42,672 nucleotides of DNA. It comes from Pseudomonadota bacterium. Lineage in GTDB: Bacteria; Pseudomonadota; Alphaproteobacteria; Acetobacterales; Acetobacteraceae. A program made the translations under genes and the position numbers. This document shows, piece by piece, positions 8,008 through 15,235 of this stretch. Each line of letters begins with the position of its first letter. The stretch's first letter is position 1. Under the pieces are notes generated by a model, which was not told the DNA's origin, did no database searches, and saw only the letters and a list, made by a program, of their open reading frames with translations. The DNA is taken from NCBI GenBank assembly GCA_021816925.1, contig JAKAWQ010000030.1, positions 1 through 42,672 of the forward strand, read 5' to 3'.

Positions 8008-9528
8008 TTACTCGAGCGGCAGCTCCGCGGCGAGATGGGGGAGCGTCATGCCCGCCTGAGCGAGCCTCGGCCGCGCGCGGACGAAGATGAATGCGGCGAC
8101 CGCGGCGGCAATCAGGGACTGCACGATCGGCTGGAGCAGGAACGGCGTGTGCGGTACGACGGCGCCGCCCCAGAGCAGGACGAGCGCCACGGCGATGGCC
8201 AGGATGGAGAGAACAACCACCCATGGCCCGCGGCGTAGCCGATCGGCCCAGGGGACGCCGAGGAAGCGCGCATTGAACATCACGTTGAGCGCGCCGATGG
8301 CGACCACCGCCTCCATCACCAGCACGGTGAGGGCGCGGATCGCGATGCCGATCGCCCACCCGACGAGCGCAGACTGCACGAGGAAGAGCGTGGCGAGCGC
8401 GGCAGTGAGGAAAACCGCGCGATCGGGCGCCTTGCGCCGCGAGGTGTGCAGGAAGGTCGGGGGAAGGATGCGGTCCTCGGCGCAGGCGAAGATGAACCGC
8501 GAAGCGACCAGCATCTGCGGGATCGCGGTTTTTGCGACGATGATCGCAACCAGGAAATTGAGGATCGTCGCGACCGCGGCGGGGGCGATGACCCCGATCA
8601 GGCCGGGCGCCGTGGCGAGCCCGAGCGCCTTGCCCCGGATCAGCCCGAGCGTCGCCCACCAGGGCACGGCGTGGAAAAGCGCGGCGGCGACGGCGGTGTA
8701 GAGCACGAGCGCGCTGAGCCAGCCGAGGAAGAGGCCGCGCGGCACCGTGCGCGAGGCATCGCGTGCCTCGCCGCCGAGTGCGGGCGCGCCGTTGAGGCCG
8801 CCATACGCGGCGATGAAAAGGAAGGTAACGGAGACGAAGGCGCCGAACGTCGGTGCGGCCGGATGGTCCGGCGCGGCAAGCGTGAGGCCGGAGCGCGCGG
8901 CCGCCAGGTGGACGAAGGTCGCCGGCGCGGTCGCGAAGCCGTAGCCGATGATGAGGAGCGCGACCACGGTGATCAGCCCGGCGAGCGCCACGACGACCCG
9001 GCCATAGAGTTCGACGCCGGCGACGTGCAGGGCATAGAAGCCCCAGATCATGACGGCGCCGAGCACGACATGCCCGAGCGGCGTCAGGAGCACGCGGCCC
9101 GCGGGGAAGCCCGCGTCGATCAGCGCCTGGCCGAGGAAGGTGCCGAACACGAAACCGATGAAGCCGATCGCCGCGGTGAGGCCGGCCCATTGCAGGAAGT
9201 TCAGCACGAAGCCGAGCGGCAGGCTCAGGCTGCGCGAGACCCAGACATAGGTCGAGCCGGCGCGCGGCATCACCTCGGAGAAGCGCATGTAGAGGAAGAG
9301 TTTCGGGATCAGCACGATGCCGGCGGCGAACATCGCCCAGGGGACGAGGCCCTGCACGCCCGGATAGACGCCGAGGCTGTTCGTGGCCGCGAAGTTGATC
9401 GTGGCGCCGTATTCGTGGCTGAGGGCGGAGGCGGCGATGGCAAGAACGCCGAGCGCCTTGGCAAGGCGGAAGGCGGGAAGCGGCGGCCGGGCGACCGCGA
9501 TCGCTTCTCTCTCGCGTTCCTGGGCCAT
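8008..9528 (-). CDS. APC-family amino acid permease
   Basis: A 506-residue inner-membrane permease with about 12 hydrophobic helices. The N-terminal part shows the broken-helix region with ASALSHEYGATINFAA, then SEVMPRAGSTYVWVSRSL, a standard APC-superfamily feature (PRAGGxYxW-like). Helix 6 reads FIAAYGGLNGAPALGGEARD, and the loop MLVASRFIFACAEDRILP is the usual APC R-x-x-x-A-x-x-RD-like segment. GGGGAGGAAG precedes the ATG. It is the first gene of a two-gene unit with the SelA-like enzyme. A perfect 12-bp tandem repeat lies about 85-110 bases upstream and may be regulatory. The substrate is probably an amino acid or amino sugar acid (inference). Confidence 0.88.
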   Translation of the reverse strand: MAQEREREAIAVARPPLPAFRLAKALGVLAIAASALSHEYGATINFAATNSLGVYPGVQGLVPWAMFAAGIVLIPKLFLYMRFSEVMPRAGSTYVWVSRSLSLPLGFVLNFLQWAGLTAAIGFIGFVFGTFLGQALIDAGFPAGRVLLTPLGHVVLGAVMIWGFYALHVAGVELYGRVVVALAGLITVVALLIIGYGFATAPATFVHLAAARSGLTLAAPDHPAAPTFGAFVSVTFLFIAAYGGLNGAPALGGEARDASRTVPRGLFLGWLSALVLYTAVAAALFHAVPWWATLGLIRGKALGLATAPGLIGVIAPAAVATILNFLVAIIVAKTAIPQMLVASRFIFACAEDRILPPTFLHTSRRKAPDRAVFLTAALATLFLVQSALVGWAIGIAIRALTVLVMEAVVAIGALNVMFNARFLGVPWADRLRRGPWVVVLSILAIAVALVLLWGGAVVPHTPFLLQPIVQSLIAAAVAAFIFVRARPRLAQAGMTLPHLAAELPLE

Positions 9529-9951
9529 CGCTGCTTCCTCCCCTTGCCGCCGCCGACGTCTCGTCCGGGCAGGATAGAGGGGCGGCGCGCGGCCGGGAAG
9601 ACCGGTTCGGTTCTGTCACGGAATCTGTCACGGAAGCGGTGTCCGGACCCGTCCGGGCGCCGGGTGAGGGCAAGCCACCGATCCCGACCCGCTCGCCGTT
9701 CCCGCCCCTTGCCCCTGACTGCATGCGGGAGAGGGGTAAGGCGGCCGTGTGCGGCGCGAGAGCGAGGCAAGGGTCGGTCTCTCGAGATCGCCGCGTCGCG
9801 CCGGGCAGCGAACGCGTCCGCCACTCGGCCACGGACCCTTCAGGGGCCCTCACCGCAAACTCTCGCGATGGTGTCGTGCAGGGTAACGCACAGAACGGGA
9901 GGGTGATGGGGGCGGCGGCGAGAAACACGGGTCCGCCTCATCGGCGGGGCG
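9529..9951. other. Gene-free stretch between permease and dksA
   Basis: I see no convincing gene here. The stretch holds a perfect 12-bp tandem repeat (9612-9635), a CTCTCCC-type repeat fragment near 9690-9740 of the kind also seen at 5.87 and 17.09 kb, and a tRNA-D-arm-like GTGGCCGAGTGG on the minus strand near 9830 that does not extend to a tRNA. Confidence 0.5.
9612..9635. repeat. Perfect 12-bp tandem duplication upstream of the APC permease
   Basis: TCTGTCACGGAA occurs twice in perfect tandem (9612-9623 and 9624-9635). It lies 84-107 bases upstream of the permease start, reading TTCCGTGACAGA twice on the coding strand. Position and exact repetition suggest a pair of regulator half-sites, but no matching regulator gene is adjacent. 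Confidence 0.5.
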
Positions 9952-10368
9952 TCAATCCCCGCGGTGCACCCGCTCCATGCGCTCGTGCCGTTCCTGCGCT
10001 TCGAGCGACAGGGTTGCGATCGGCCGTGCCTCGAGCCTCCTGATGCCGATCGGCTCGCCGCTCTCCTCGCAAAAGCCGTAGGCGCCGGCTTCGATCCGAA
10101 GCAGCGCCTGGTCGATCTTGCTGATCAGCTTGCGCGCGCGGTCCCGAGTGCGAAGCTCGAGCGCGCGGTCCGTCTCGACGCTGGCGCGGTCGGTCACGTC
10201 CGCCTCGTGGATGCCGCCCTGGGAGAGGCTGGCCAGGGTGCCGTCGGCCTCGCGCAGAAGATCGGCACGCCAGTTCAGAAGCTTGCGCCGGAAATACTCG
10301 ACCTGCCGCGGATTCATGAAGTCCTCGCCCTCCGAGGGGCGATAGTCCGGTGGCAGCGTCACCATCAT
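9952..10368 (-). CDS. dksA: RNA polymerase-binding transcription factor DksA
   Basis: A 138-residue DksA, the (p)ppGpp co-factor that binds the RNA polymerase secondary channel. The N-terminal coiled coil is followed by EADVTDRASVETDRALELRTRDRARKL, where the conserved D-x-x-D-x-A tip is seen as DVTDRAS. The zinc-finger region reads GFCEESGEPIGIRRLEARP then IATLSLEAQERHER: only one of the four zinc cysteines is left, as in many alphaproteobacterial DksA proteins, so stability probably does not depend on zinc. AGGAA lies eight bases before the first of two adjacent ATG codons; the second (10365) is an alternative. It shares direction with fliX, whose stop lies 116 bases upstream. Confidence 0.93.
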   Translation of the reverse strand: MMVTLPPDYRPSEGEDFMNPRQVEYFRRKLLNWRADLLREADGTLASLSQGGIHEADVTDRASVETDRALELRTRDRARKLISKIDQALLRIEAGAYGFCEESGEPIGIRRLEARPIATLSLEAQERHERMERVHRGD

Positions 10369-10484
10369 CACGGCTTGTTCCTGCGTGTCGCTCGGCCCGC
10401 CGCGGCGGGCCGGGCGGCTTATAGCCAGCGCGCAGGATTCCGCCAAGATGCCCGGCGGCACATTCAAGCAACTGACATTCAAGC

Positions 10485-10925
10485 TCAAACGGGGCACACT
10501 CGAACGGGGTCCGCCTCCCGGCGCGCGAGTTCTACCCGGGCGCGCAGCGCTACCCCCCGCACCAGCGCCGCGAGTGCGGGATCGGCCGCCTCCGGCAATG
10601 CCTCGGCAAGGCCGGCCAGATGCCGGAGCGCCGCGCCGCCAACGGCCGCGCCGAGCAGGCCGAGTTGCAAGGCGGCCAGCGCCTTCAGCATCGCTTCGCC
10701 GTGCCGCTCCGCGGCGCGGTTCAGCGCCCGGTCCGCCTCGCCCTCCTGCAAGGCGAGCATGATCCCGAGCAGGCTGGCCGGGGCGGCCGCCCCGGCGCTG
10801 CCCGCTGCGGAGGGCGCGGAAGAAGGATCGGGCAGGGCAAAGCCCGATCCGCCCACCCGCCTCGCCCGGCCGGATCCGACAGGCAGGGCGCCGCCGGGCG
10901 CCCCCAGGCCATCGATGGTCGTCAT
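10485..10925 (-). CDS. fliX: Flagellar assembly regulator FliX
   Basis: A 146-residue protein matching FliX, the class II flagellar regulator of alphaproteobacteria that links early basal-body assembly to the sigma-54 activator FlbD. Visible features are the short TTIDGLG start, an Ala/Gly-rich linker, a helical middle (ALNRAAERHGEAMLKALAAL QLG... in short), and the typical ending LAALVRGVALRARVELARRE. It diverges from flgI, with about 200 bases between them that hold a sigma-54 promoter; this arrangement of fliX beside flgI and dksA is usual in this group of bacteria. The protein is rich in Ala and Gly, so similarity is limited to the ends, but the context makes the call firm. Confidence 0.82.
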   Translation of the reverse strand: MTTIDGLGAPGGALPVGSGRARRVGGSGFALPDPSSAPSAAGSAGAAAPASLLGIMLALQEGEADRALNRAAERHGEAMLKALAALQLGLLGAAVGGAALRHLAGLAEALPEAADPALAALVRGVALRARVELARREADPVRVCPV

Positions 10926-10952
10926 TCCGCCACGCTCCTTCGACCTGAACCA

Positions 10953-10976
10953 AGCTGCCGCCCGGCAGCTCCTGCC
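10953..10976. promoter_or_regulatory. Overlapping inverted repeats, possible FlbD/ftr-type enhancer
   Basis: AGCTGCC-GCCC-GGCAGCT (10953-10970) is a perfect inverted repeat, overlapped by GGCAG-CTC-CTGCC (10964-10976). They lie about 85-105 bases upstream of the sigma-54 promoter and 30-50 bases upstream of the fliX start. An enhancer for FlbD is a reasonable reading from position, because FliX and FlbD act together on sigma-54 promoters in Caulobacter; the exact ftr sequence was not compared. Confidence 0.4.
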
Positions 10977-11022
10977 GCCCGCCTGTTGCCGAGGGGCCGA
11001 CGACGGGCAGGGCGTCGGCTAT

Positions 11023-11048
11023 GGATTCCCTCGGGGGATTCCCTCGGG
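11023..11048. repeat. Perfect 13-bp tandem duplication before the flgI promoter
   Basis: GGATTCCCTCGGG occurs twice in perfect tandem (11023-11035, 11036-11048), ending nine bases before the -24 element of the sigma-54 promoter. It may be a regulator site or a recent slippage product. Confidence 0.55.
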
Positions 11049-11056
11049 CAACGCCT

Positions 11057-11071
11057 TGGCACGCGGCTTGC
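11057..11071 (+). promoter_or_regulatory. Sigma-54 (RpoN) promoter of the flgI operon
   Basis: TGGCAC-GCGGC-TTGC matches the -24/-12 consensus (TGGCACG-N4-TTGC) at every fixed base, with the -24 GG at 11058-11059 and the -12 GC at 11070-11071. Initiation is expected near 11083, about 43 bases before the flgI GTG. Late basal-body genes are sigma-54-dependent in Caulobacter-type hierarchies, which fits. Confidence 0.8.
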
Positions 11072-11125
11072 GAGCACGAAGGGTCGCCGAAATTCGTTGA
11101 CGTCCTGCTACCCGAGGCAAGTTCC

Positions 11126-12223
11126 GTGCGCTGGTGCCTTCTCCTCGCCATGCTCCTCTGCATGCTCCCCGGCGCGGCCCTCGCCCAGGTGCGGATCAAG
11201 GACATCACCGATGTGGAGGGCGTGCGGCCGAACCCGCTGGTGGGCTACGGGCTCGTGGTCGGCCTGAACGGCACCGGCGATCAGCTCAACAACGCCGTGT
11301 TCACCCGCCAGTCGCTGATCGGCATGCTCGGGCGACTCGGGGTGAGCGTGACCAACCTCTCCTCCCAGCTTCAGACCAAGGACGTGGCGGCGGTGATGGT
11401 GACGGCCAGCCTGCCCGCGTTCGCCCGGGAGGGAGATCATTTCGACGTCGCCGTCTCGGCGCTCGGTGACGCCACAAATCTCTCCGGCGGCACACTGCTC
11501 GTGACGCCGCTCTTGGGTGCCGACGGACAGGTTTATGGGGTCGCCCAGGGCCCCGTCGCCACCGGCGCGATCGCCGCCCACGGCGCCGCGCAATCGGTAA
11601 CGCAAGGCGTGCCGACGTCCGGGCGGATCGCCAACGGGGCGATCGTCGAGCGCCAGGTTCCCTTCCGCCTGAGCACCGAGCACACGCTCACGCTATCGCT
11701 CCGCAATCCGGACCTGACGACCGCCGAACGGATCGCCGCGGCAATCGACGGGGTGCTCGGCCGCGGGGTCGCGCACGCGAGCGATCCCCGCTCCGTCACC
11801 CTCGCCTTGGGCGGGCGGAACGTCGTCGCCTCGCTTGCCCGAATCGAGGATCTGCCGGTGGTGCCGGACAACCCGGCAACCGTGGTGATCGACGAGGCAA
11901 CGGGAACGATCGTCATGGGCGCCAACGTGCGCATCAGCGAGGTCGCGATCGCGCAAGGCAACCTGACCATCCGCGTGACGGAAACGCCGCAGGCGAGCCA
12001 GCCCGGACCATTCTCCAACGGCCGCACCGTGGTGACGCCGCGGACCAACATCCAGATCAGCACGCAGAGCGGCCACCGCCTGGCGCTGCTCAAGTCCACG
12101 GTGACGTTGCAGCAACTGGTGAGCGGGCTCAACTCGCTCGGCATCGGGCCGCGCGACATGATCACCATCCTGCAGAACATCAAGGCCGCAGGCGCCTTGC
12201 AGGCAAAGCTCCGGGTGCGATGA
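11126..12223 (+). CDS. flgI: Flagellar basal-body P-ring protein FlgI
   Basis: A 365-residue periplasmic P-ring subunit. A signal peptide (RWCLLLAMLLCMLPGAALA) is cut before QVRIKDITDVEGVRPNPLVG. Further family blocks are GYGLVVGLNGTGD, SLIGMLGRLGVSV, LQTKDVAAVMVTA, VPFRLSTEHTLTLSLRNPD and the end LQQLVSGLNSLGIGPRDMI, all in normal order and length. The start is the GTG at 11126 with GAGG upstream; it puts the signal peptide at the very N-terminus, whereas the in-frame upstream extension to 11021 would bury it and run through the sigma-54 promoter. It is the first gene of a coupled flagellar operon: its TGA overlaps the ATG of the rod-binding gene. Confidence 0.95.
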   Translation: MRWCLLLAMLLCMLPGAALAQVRIKDITDVEGVRPNPLVGYGLVVGLNGTGDQLNNAVFTRQSLIGMLGRLGVSVTNLSSQLQTKDVAAVMVTASLPAFAREGDHFDVAVSALGDATNLSGGTLLVTPLLGADGQVYGVAQGPVATGAIAAHGAAQSVTQGVPTSGRIANGAIVERQVPFRLSTEHTLTLSLRNPDLTTAERIAAAIDGVLGRGVAHASDPRSVTLALGGRNVVASLARIEDLPVVPDNPATVVIDEATGTIVMGANVRISEVAIAQGNLTIRVTETPQASQPGPFSNGRTVVTPRTNIQISTQSGHRLALLKSTVTLQQLVSGLNSLGIGPRDMITILQNIKAAGALQAKLRVR

Positions 12224-12651
12224 CGACGGTTTCGCCCGCGTCCGGTTTGCCGCCGCTCGCGCCGGACTGGAGCCGGCAGGCGATGCAGGGCAGCCTCCGC
12301 CTGATGGGAGGCAGAGGCCAGGGCGGTTTCAGCGTGCCGGAGAGCGCCTACGCCCTCGCACCGGGGGTGCCCGCGGCGCGCGTCGCCCGGGACTGGAAGA
12401 CCGCAGAGCGCTTCGCCGAGATGGCGATCGGCGAGCTGTTGCAGCCGATATTCGACACCGTCCATCTCTCGAAGAGCCGCTTCGGCGGCGGCGCCGGCGA
12501 AGCGGCGTGGAAGCCGATCTTCGTGCAGGCAATCGGCGCGGGAATAGCCAGGGAAGGCGGACTCGGCATCACCGAAACCGTGTTCCGCGCGTTGCAGAGC
12601 CGCCAGGAGGCCGCCGCGCCGGCCGCGCCGGCCCCGCGCCGGTCGCGATGA
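12220..12651 (+). CDS. flgJ: Rod-binding protein (FlgJ N-domain type)
   Basis: A 143-residue protein matching only the rod-binding domain of FlgJ (CheL-like in alphaproteobacteria), which caps the growing flagellar rod; the muramidase domain of enterobacterial FlgJ is absent, as is usual in this class. The central block is TAERFAEMAIGELLQPIFDT, then FGGGAGEAAWKPIFVQAIGA and a Gly-rich IAREGGLGI helix, which parallels the EMxxxxLLxPMFxxxxxxxxxFGGGxxExxxxxMLxxxxxxxxAxxGGxGI pattern of the family. The ATGA overlap with flgI implies translational coupling. The last 20 residues are Ala/Pro/Arg-rich and lead directly into the repeat micro-ORF. Confidence 0.88.
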   Translation: MTTVSPASGLPPLAPDWSRQAMQGSLRLMGGRGQGGFSVPESAYALAPGVPAARVARDWKTAERFAEMAIGELLQPIFDTVHLSKSRFGGGAGEAAWKPIFVQAIGAGIAREGGLGITETVFRALQSRQEAAAPAAPAPRRSR

Positions 12652-12740
12652 AGTCCCCCGGCGGGCAGTCCCCCGGCGGGCAGTCCCCCGGCGGGCAGTC
12701 CCCCGGCGGGCAGTCGTCGGTACAAGGAGGCACGGAATGA
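12648..12740 (+). CDS. Thirty-residue micro-ORF built of SPGGQ repeats
   Basis: A 30-codon frame whose ATG overlaps the TGA of the rod-binding gene (ATGA) and whose own TGA overlaps the ATG of the FlgN-like gene (ATGA again). It encodes MK, four SPGGQ repeats, then SSVQGGTE. The frame is kept open through all four 15-base repeats because the unit length is a multiple of three. Its only visible role would be to carry ribosomes from one gene to the next, although the FlgN-like gene has its own AAGGAGG site inside this frame. It may equally be a VNTR whose reading frame is accidental. I know no family for the peptide. Confidence 0.4.
   Translation: MKSPGGQSPGGQSPGGQSPGGQSSVQGGTE
12654..12713. 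repeat. 15-bp tandem repeat, four perfect copies
   Basis: TCCCCCGGCGGGCAG is repeated four times without a mismatch, between the stop of the rod-binding gene and the ribosome site of the FlgN-like gene. A multiple of three bases, perfect identity and intergenic position suggest a slippage-prone VNTR. Confidence 0.9.
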
Positions 12741-13129
12741 CACAGGACCTGATCGACGCAGCCGTGGAGCTGGCCGATGCCCTGGCGCGCGAGAACGAGG
12801 CACTGACGCGGCTCGATCTCGCCCGCGCAGCGGCGATGCTCGCAGCCAAGCGGCGCGCCGCCGAGGCCTTCGAGCAGGCGCGGAGCGCCGCGAACCGCGG
12901 GCCCGCCGCCGGCAAACCCAAGCTCGTGCGGACGGTGGAGGAGCAGCTTGCCGCACTGGCCGAAGAAAACCGGGCTCTGCTCGAGCGCGCGATCCGGGTG
13001 CAGCGGCGGGTGATCGGCACCATCGCCGAGGCCTTGCCGCGCGCCGCGAGTGCGGGCCGATACCGCGCCGACGGCGTGCCCGCGGCAGGGCGCAAGGTGC
13101 CGGCCTTCGCGCTCTCCGCGCGGGCCTGA
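12737..13129 (+). CDS. FlgN-like flagellar export chaperone
   Basis: A 130-residue, strongly helical protein. The pattern LADALARENEALTRLDLARAA, then LAAKRRAAEAFE, EENRALLERAIRVQRRVIGTI and a polar, flexible C-terminus (AASAGRYRADG) is that of FlgN-type chaperones found at this place in alphaproteobacterial flagellar operons. FlgN chaperones bind hook-filament junction proteins before export. AAGGAGG lies six bases before the ATG, the strongest ribosome site of the operon, and the start overlaps the stop of the repeat micro-ORF. Sequence conservation in this family is weak, so the call depends partly on the neighbours flgI and the rod-binding gene. Confidence 0.72.
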   Translation: MTQDLIDAAVELADALARENEALTRLDLARAAAMLAAKRRAAEAFEQARSAANRGPAAGKPKLVRTVEEQLAALAEENRALLERAIRVQRRVIGTIAEALPRAASAGRYRADGVPAAGRKVPAFALSARA

Positions 13130-13151
13130 GAAGAGCGTTCGGGCCGCCCGC

Positions 13152-14063
13152 TCAGGGCGTCTCGGGCGCATCGTCCGCGCCGGGCGGTGCGCGGAGGAGC
13201 GTGCGCAGCGCCTGCACGGCACGGCTCGGAAAATGCTCGCGATGGACGAGAACGGTGTAATCGCGCGCCGGGAGCGTGAAGCCCGCCCGCGCGAGCCTGC
13301 CCGTTCCGAGCGCCGAGGCCACCACCCGCTCGGAGATCGCGGTCGCGCCCGCACCGGCCTCGACGGCGGCACGAACCGCCTCGTTGGAGGGCAGTTCGAG
13401 CACCGGTGAGAGCACCGCGAGCGGGATGCCGTGCGCCAGGAGCGCGGACTCGAAGACGGAGCGGGTTCCCGAGCCCGGCTCGCGCAGGACCCAGCCGCTC
13501 TCGAGCAACCTCTCCGGCGGGAGCGGCCCGCTACCGGACCAGGGATGGCCGGGAGCGACGACGAGCAGCAGGCGGTCGTGTGCCACGGTCTCGCTCGCCA
13601 GGGAGGCATTCTCCACCGCGCCCTCCACCAGTCCGAGATCCGCCGTTCCTTCGGCCACGGCGCGCGCGACCTCGGCGGTGTTGCCGATGCGTACCGCGAG
13701 CGTCACCTCCGGGAACGCGCGGCGGAACCGGACCAGGCGCCGCGGCAGCCAGTAACTCGCGATGGTCTGGCTCGCCTGCAAGGAAAGATGCCCGCGCTTC
13801 AGCCCACCGAGTTCGGCCAGGGCAAGTTCGGCTGCCTCGGCGCGCGCCAGGACCCCGCGCGCCTCGCCGAGAAAAAGCCGCCCTGCCTCCGTCAGCACCA
13901 CGCCGCGCCCGACGCGATGAAAGAGCGCCGTCGCGTATTGCCGCTCGAGCGCGCGCACGGCCGCGCTCACTGCCGACTGTGTTCGGTTGATCGCCTGCGC
14001 CGCTCGCGTCAGGTGCTCGCGCTCTGCGACCGCGACGAAGATGCGAAGCTGCTCGAGCGTCAT
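13152..14063 (-). CDS. LysR-family transcriptional regulator
   Basis: A 303-residue LysR regulator. The winged helix-turn-helix occupies residues 1-60 (MTLEQLRIFVAVAEREHLTR, then AAQAINRTQSAVSAAVRALE), followed by a linker helix and a periplasmic-binding-protein-like effector domain with two Rossmann-like halves (from LSLQASQTIASYWLPRRL onward; TADLGLVEGAV and SGTRSVFE are typical). The overall look is that of the CysB/CbbR/YeiE-like branch. I chose the ATG that starts directly at MTLEQL, the family norm. It diverges from uppP across 324 bases and converges on the FlgN-like gene. Its target is probably itself and uppP or the SDR; the inducer is unknown. Confidence 0.9.
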   Translation of the reverse strand: MTLEQLRIFVAVAEREHLTRAAQAINRTQSAVSAAVRALERQYATALFHRVGRGVVLTEAGRLFLGEARGVLARAEAAELALAELGGLKRGHLSLQASQTIASYWLPRRLVRFRRAFPEVTLAVRIGNTAEVARAVAEGTADLGLVEGAVENASLASETVAHDRLLLVVAPGHPWSGSGPLPPERLLESGWVLREPGSGTRSVFESALLAHGIPLAVLSPVLELPSNEAVRAAVEAGAGATAISERVVASALGTGRLARAGFTLPARDYTVLVHREHFPSRAVQALRTLLRAPPGADDAPETP

Positions 14064-14387
14064 GGCCGAATCCCTGTGGGCGGCTGCGGGGATGGGGCCC
14101 GCACTTCGATCCGCGGTCAAGCGCGGAAGCAACGAAAGCGGCTTGTGTGCGCGGCCGATGGAGCGTGGGCAGGTCTGCCGTTGCGGGCGATGGTTGCCAG
14201 ACGAGGGGAATTCGGCCAGGAAGCGGCGCCAAGCGGCTGGTGCCTGGCCGGCATTGCCGGGCGGTGCAAGGGCTGGCCGGCCTCGGCGCGAAGATCACGG
14301 AGGGCGCGTTCGGCCCGATGGAACGCGCTCCGAGGACGGGAGGGCTGGCGGCATGGCGCACTCGCGAATGAAGGGAAAGGGACCGGC
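14064..14387. other. Intergenic stretch between the LysR gene and uppP
   Basis: This 324-base divergent intergenic region holds no gene I can support. It should contain the promoters of both flanking genes; no clear T-N11-A pair stands out from the GC-rich background. Confidence 0.4.
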
Positions 14388-15218
14388 GTGAACGCCCTGC
14401 AAGCGATCGCGCTCGCGGCCGTGCAGGGCGCGACCGAGCTTTTCCCGGTGAGCAGCCTCGGGCACGCCGTACTGCTGCCGGCACTGGCCGGTTGGCATTT
14501 CGATCGCGCCGCGGCCTCGTTCCTGCCGTTCCTGGTGATGCTGCATGTCGGCACGGCGGCGGCATTGCTGCTTTATTTCCGGCGCGACTGGTGGCTGATT
14601 GCGCAGGGCGTGCTCGGCCTCGCCGACGCCCATCAGGTGGCGGAAAGCCGCCGCGTGTTCCTGCTGATCGTCGTGGCGACGATACCGGCGGTGATCGTGG
14701 GGTTCGTGCTCGAGCATTTCGTGCGCCGGCTGTTCGGCACGCCGGCAGCCGCGGCGGTCTTCCTGGTCGCCAATGCGGCCCTGCTGCTGGTTGGCGAGCG
14801 GCTGCGCGCCGCGGGCCGGCGCGCGCTCGACACGCTCACGCTCCTCGACGCCGTCGTGATCGGGCTCTGGCAATGCACGGCGTTTCTGCCGGGGATTTCG
14901 CGCTCCGGTGCCACCATGGTGGGCGGTCTCATGCGCGGCATCGACCACGAGGATGCGGCGCATTTCTCCTTCCTGATCGCCACACCCGTGATCGCCGGGG
15001 CGGCCGTGCTCGAAGTGCCGAAGCTGCTCCGCGCCGGCGTTGCGCACGGCACGTTCGGCATTTCCGTGCTGGCGGCGCTGATCGCCGGAGTGACGGCGTT
15101 CGCGAGCACCGCCTTTCTGATGCGCTATTTCCGCCGGCACGACACCTGGGCGCTCGCGCCCTTTGCCTGGTACTGCGCCGTGCTCGGCGCGGGCGGCGCC
15201 TTGCTCCTGTTCGGCTGA
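14388..15218 (+). CDS. uppP: Undecaprenyl-diphosphate phosphatase UppP (BacA)
   Basis: A 276-residue polytopic membrane enzyme that dephosphorylates undecaprenyl pyrophosphate to recycle the lipid carrier of cell-wall synthesis; overproduction is known to give bacitracin resistance. The two active-site blocks are visible: Glu17 in GATELFPVSSLGHAVLLP (usual form ExxPISSTGHL) and LPGISRSGATMVGGL. About eight hydrophobic segments follow. The start is the GTG at 14388 with GGGAAAGGGA before it, which puts the catalytic Glu at residue 17 as in homologues. Thr of the SSTGH motif is Leu here, a mild departure. The SDR gene follows 17 bases later. Confidence 0.93.
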   Translation: MNALQAIALAAVQGATELFPVSSLGHAVLLPALAGWHFDRAAASFLPFLVMLHVGTAAALLLYFRRDWWLIAQGVLGLADAHQVAESRRVFLLIVVATIPAVIVGFVLEHFVRRLFGTPAAAAVFLVANAALLLVGERLRAAGRRALDTLTLLDAVVIGLWQCTAFLPGISRSGATMVGGLMRGIDHEDAAHFSFLIATPVIAGAAVLEVPKLLRAGVAHGTFGISVLAALIAGVTAFASTAFLMRYFRRHDTWALAPFAWYCAVLGAGGALLLFG

Positions 15219-15235
15219 GGCGGAAGAACAACGCC

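Noticed and set aside
9800-9840. tRNA-like GTGGCCGAGTGG on the minus strand
   Set aside because: It resembles the D-arm of a serine or leucine tRNA, but no anticodon arm, T-loop (GGTTCGAATCC) or acceptor pairing follows.
6833-9928. A 1031-codon minus-strand frame across the SelA-like and permease genes
   Set aside because: Its first 650 residues are an out-of-frame shadow of the permease gene, Arg/Pro/Ala-rich and without any family likeness; only the SelA-like part is real.
12654-12713. CRISPR-like repeats
   Set aside because: The 15-bp units are contiguous with no spacers, so this is a tandem repeat.
14117-14554. Minus-strand frame over the LysR-uppP gap and the uppP start
   Set aside because: It has no motif or ribosome site and overlaps the well-supported uppP N-terminus.
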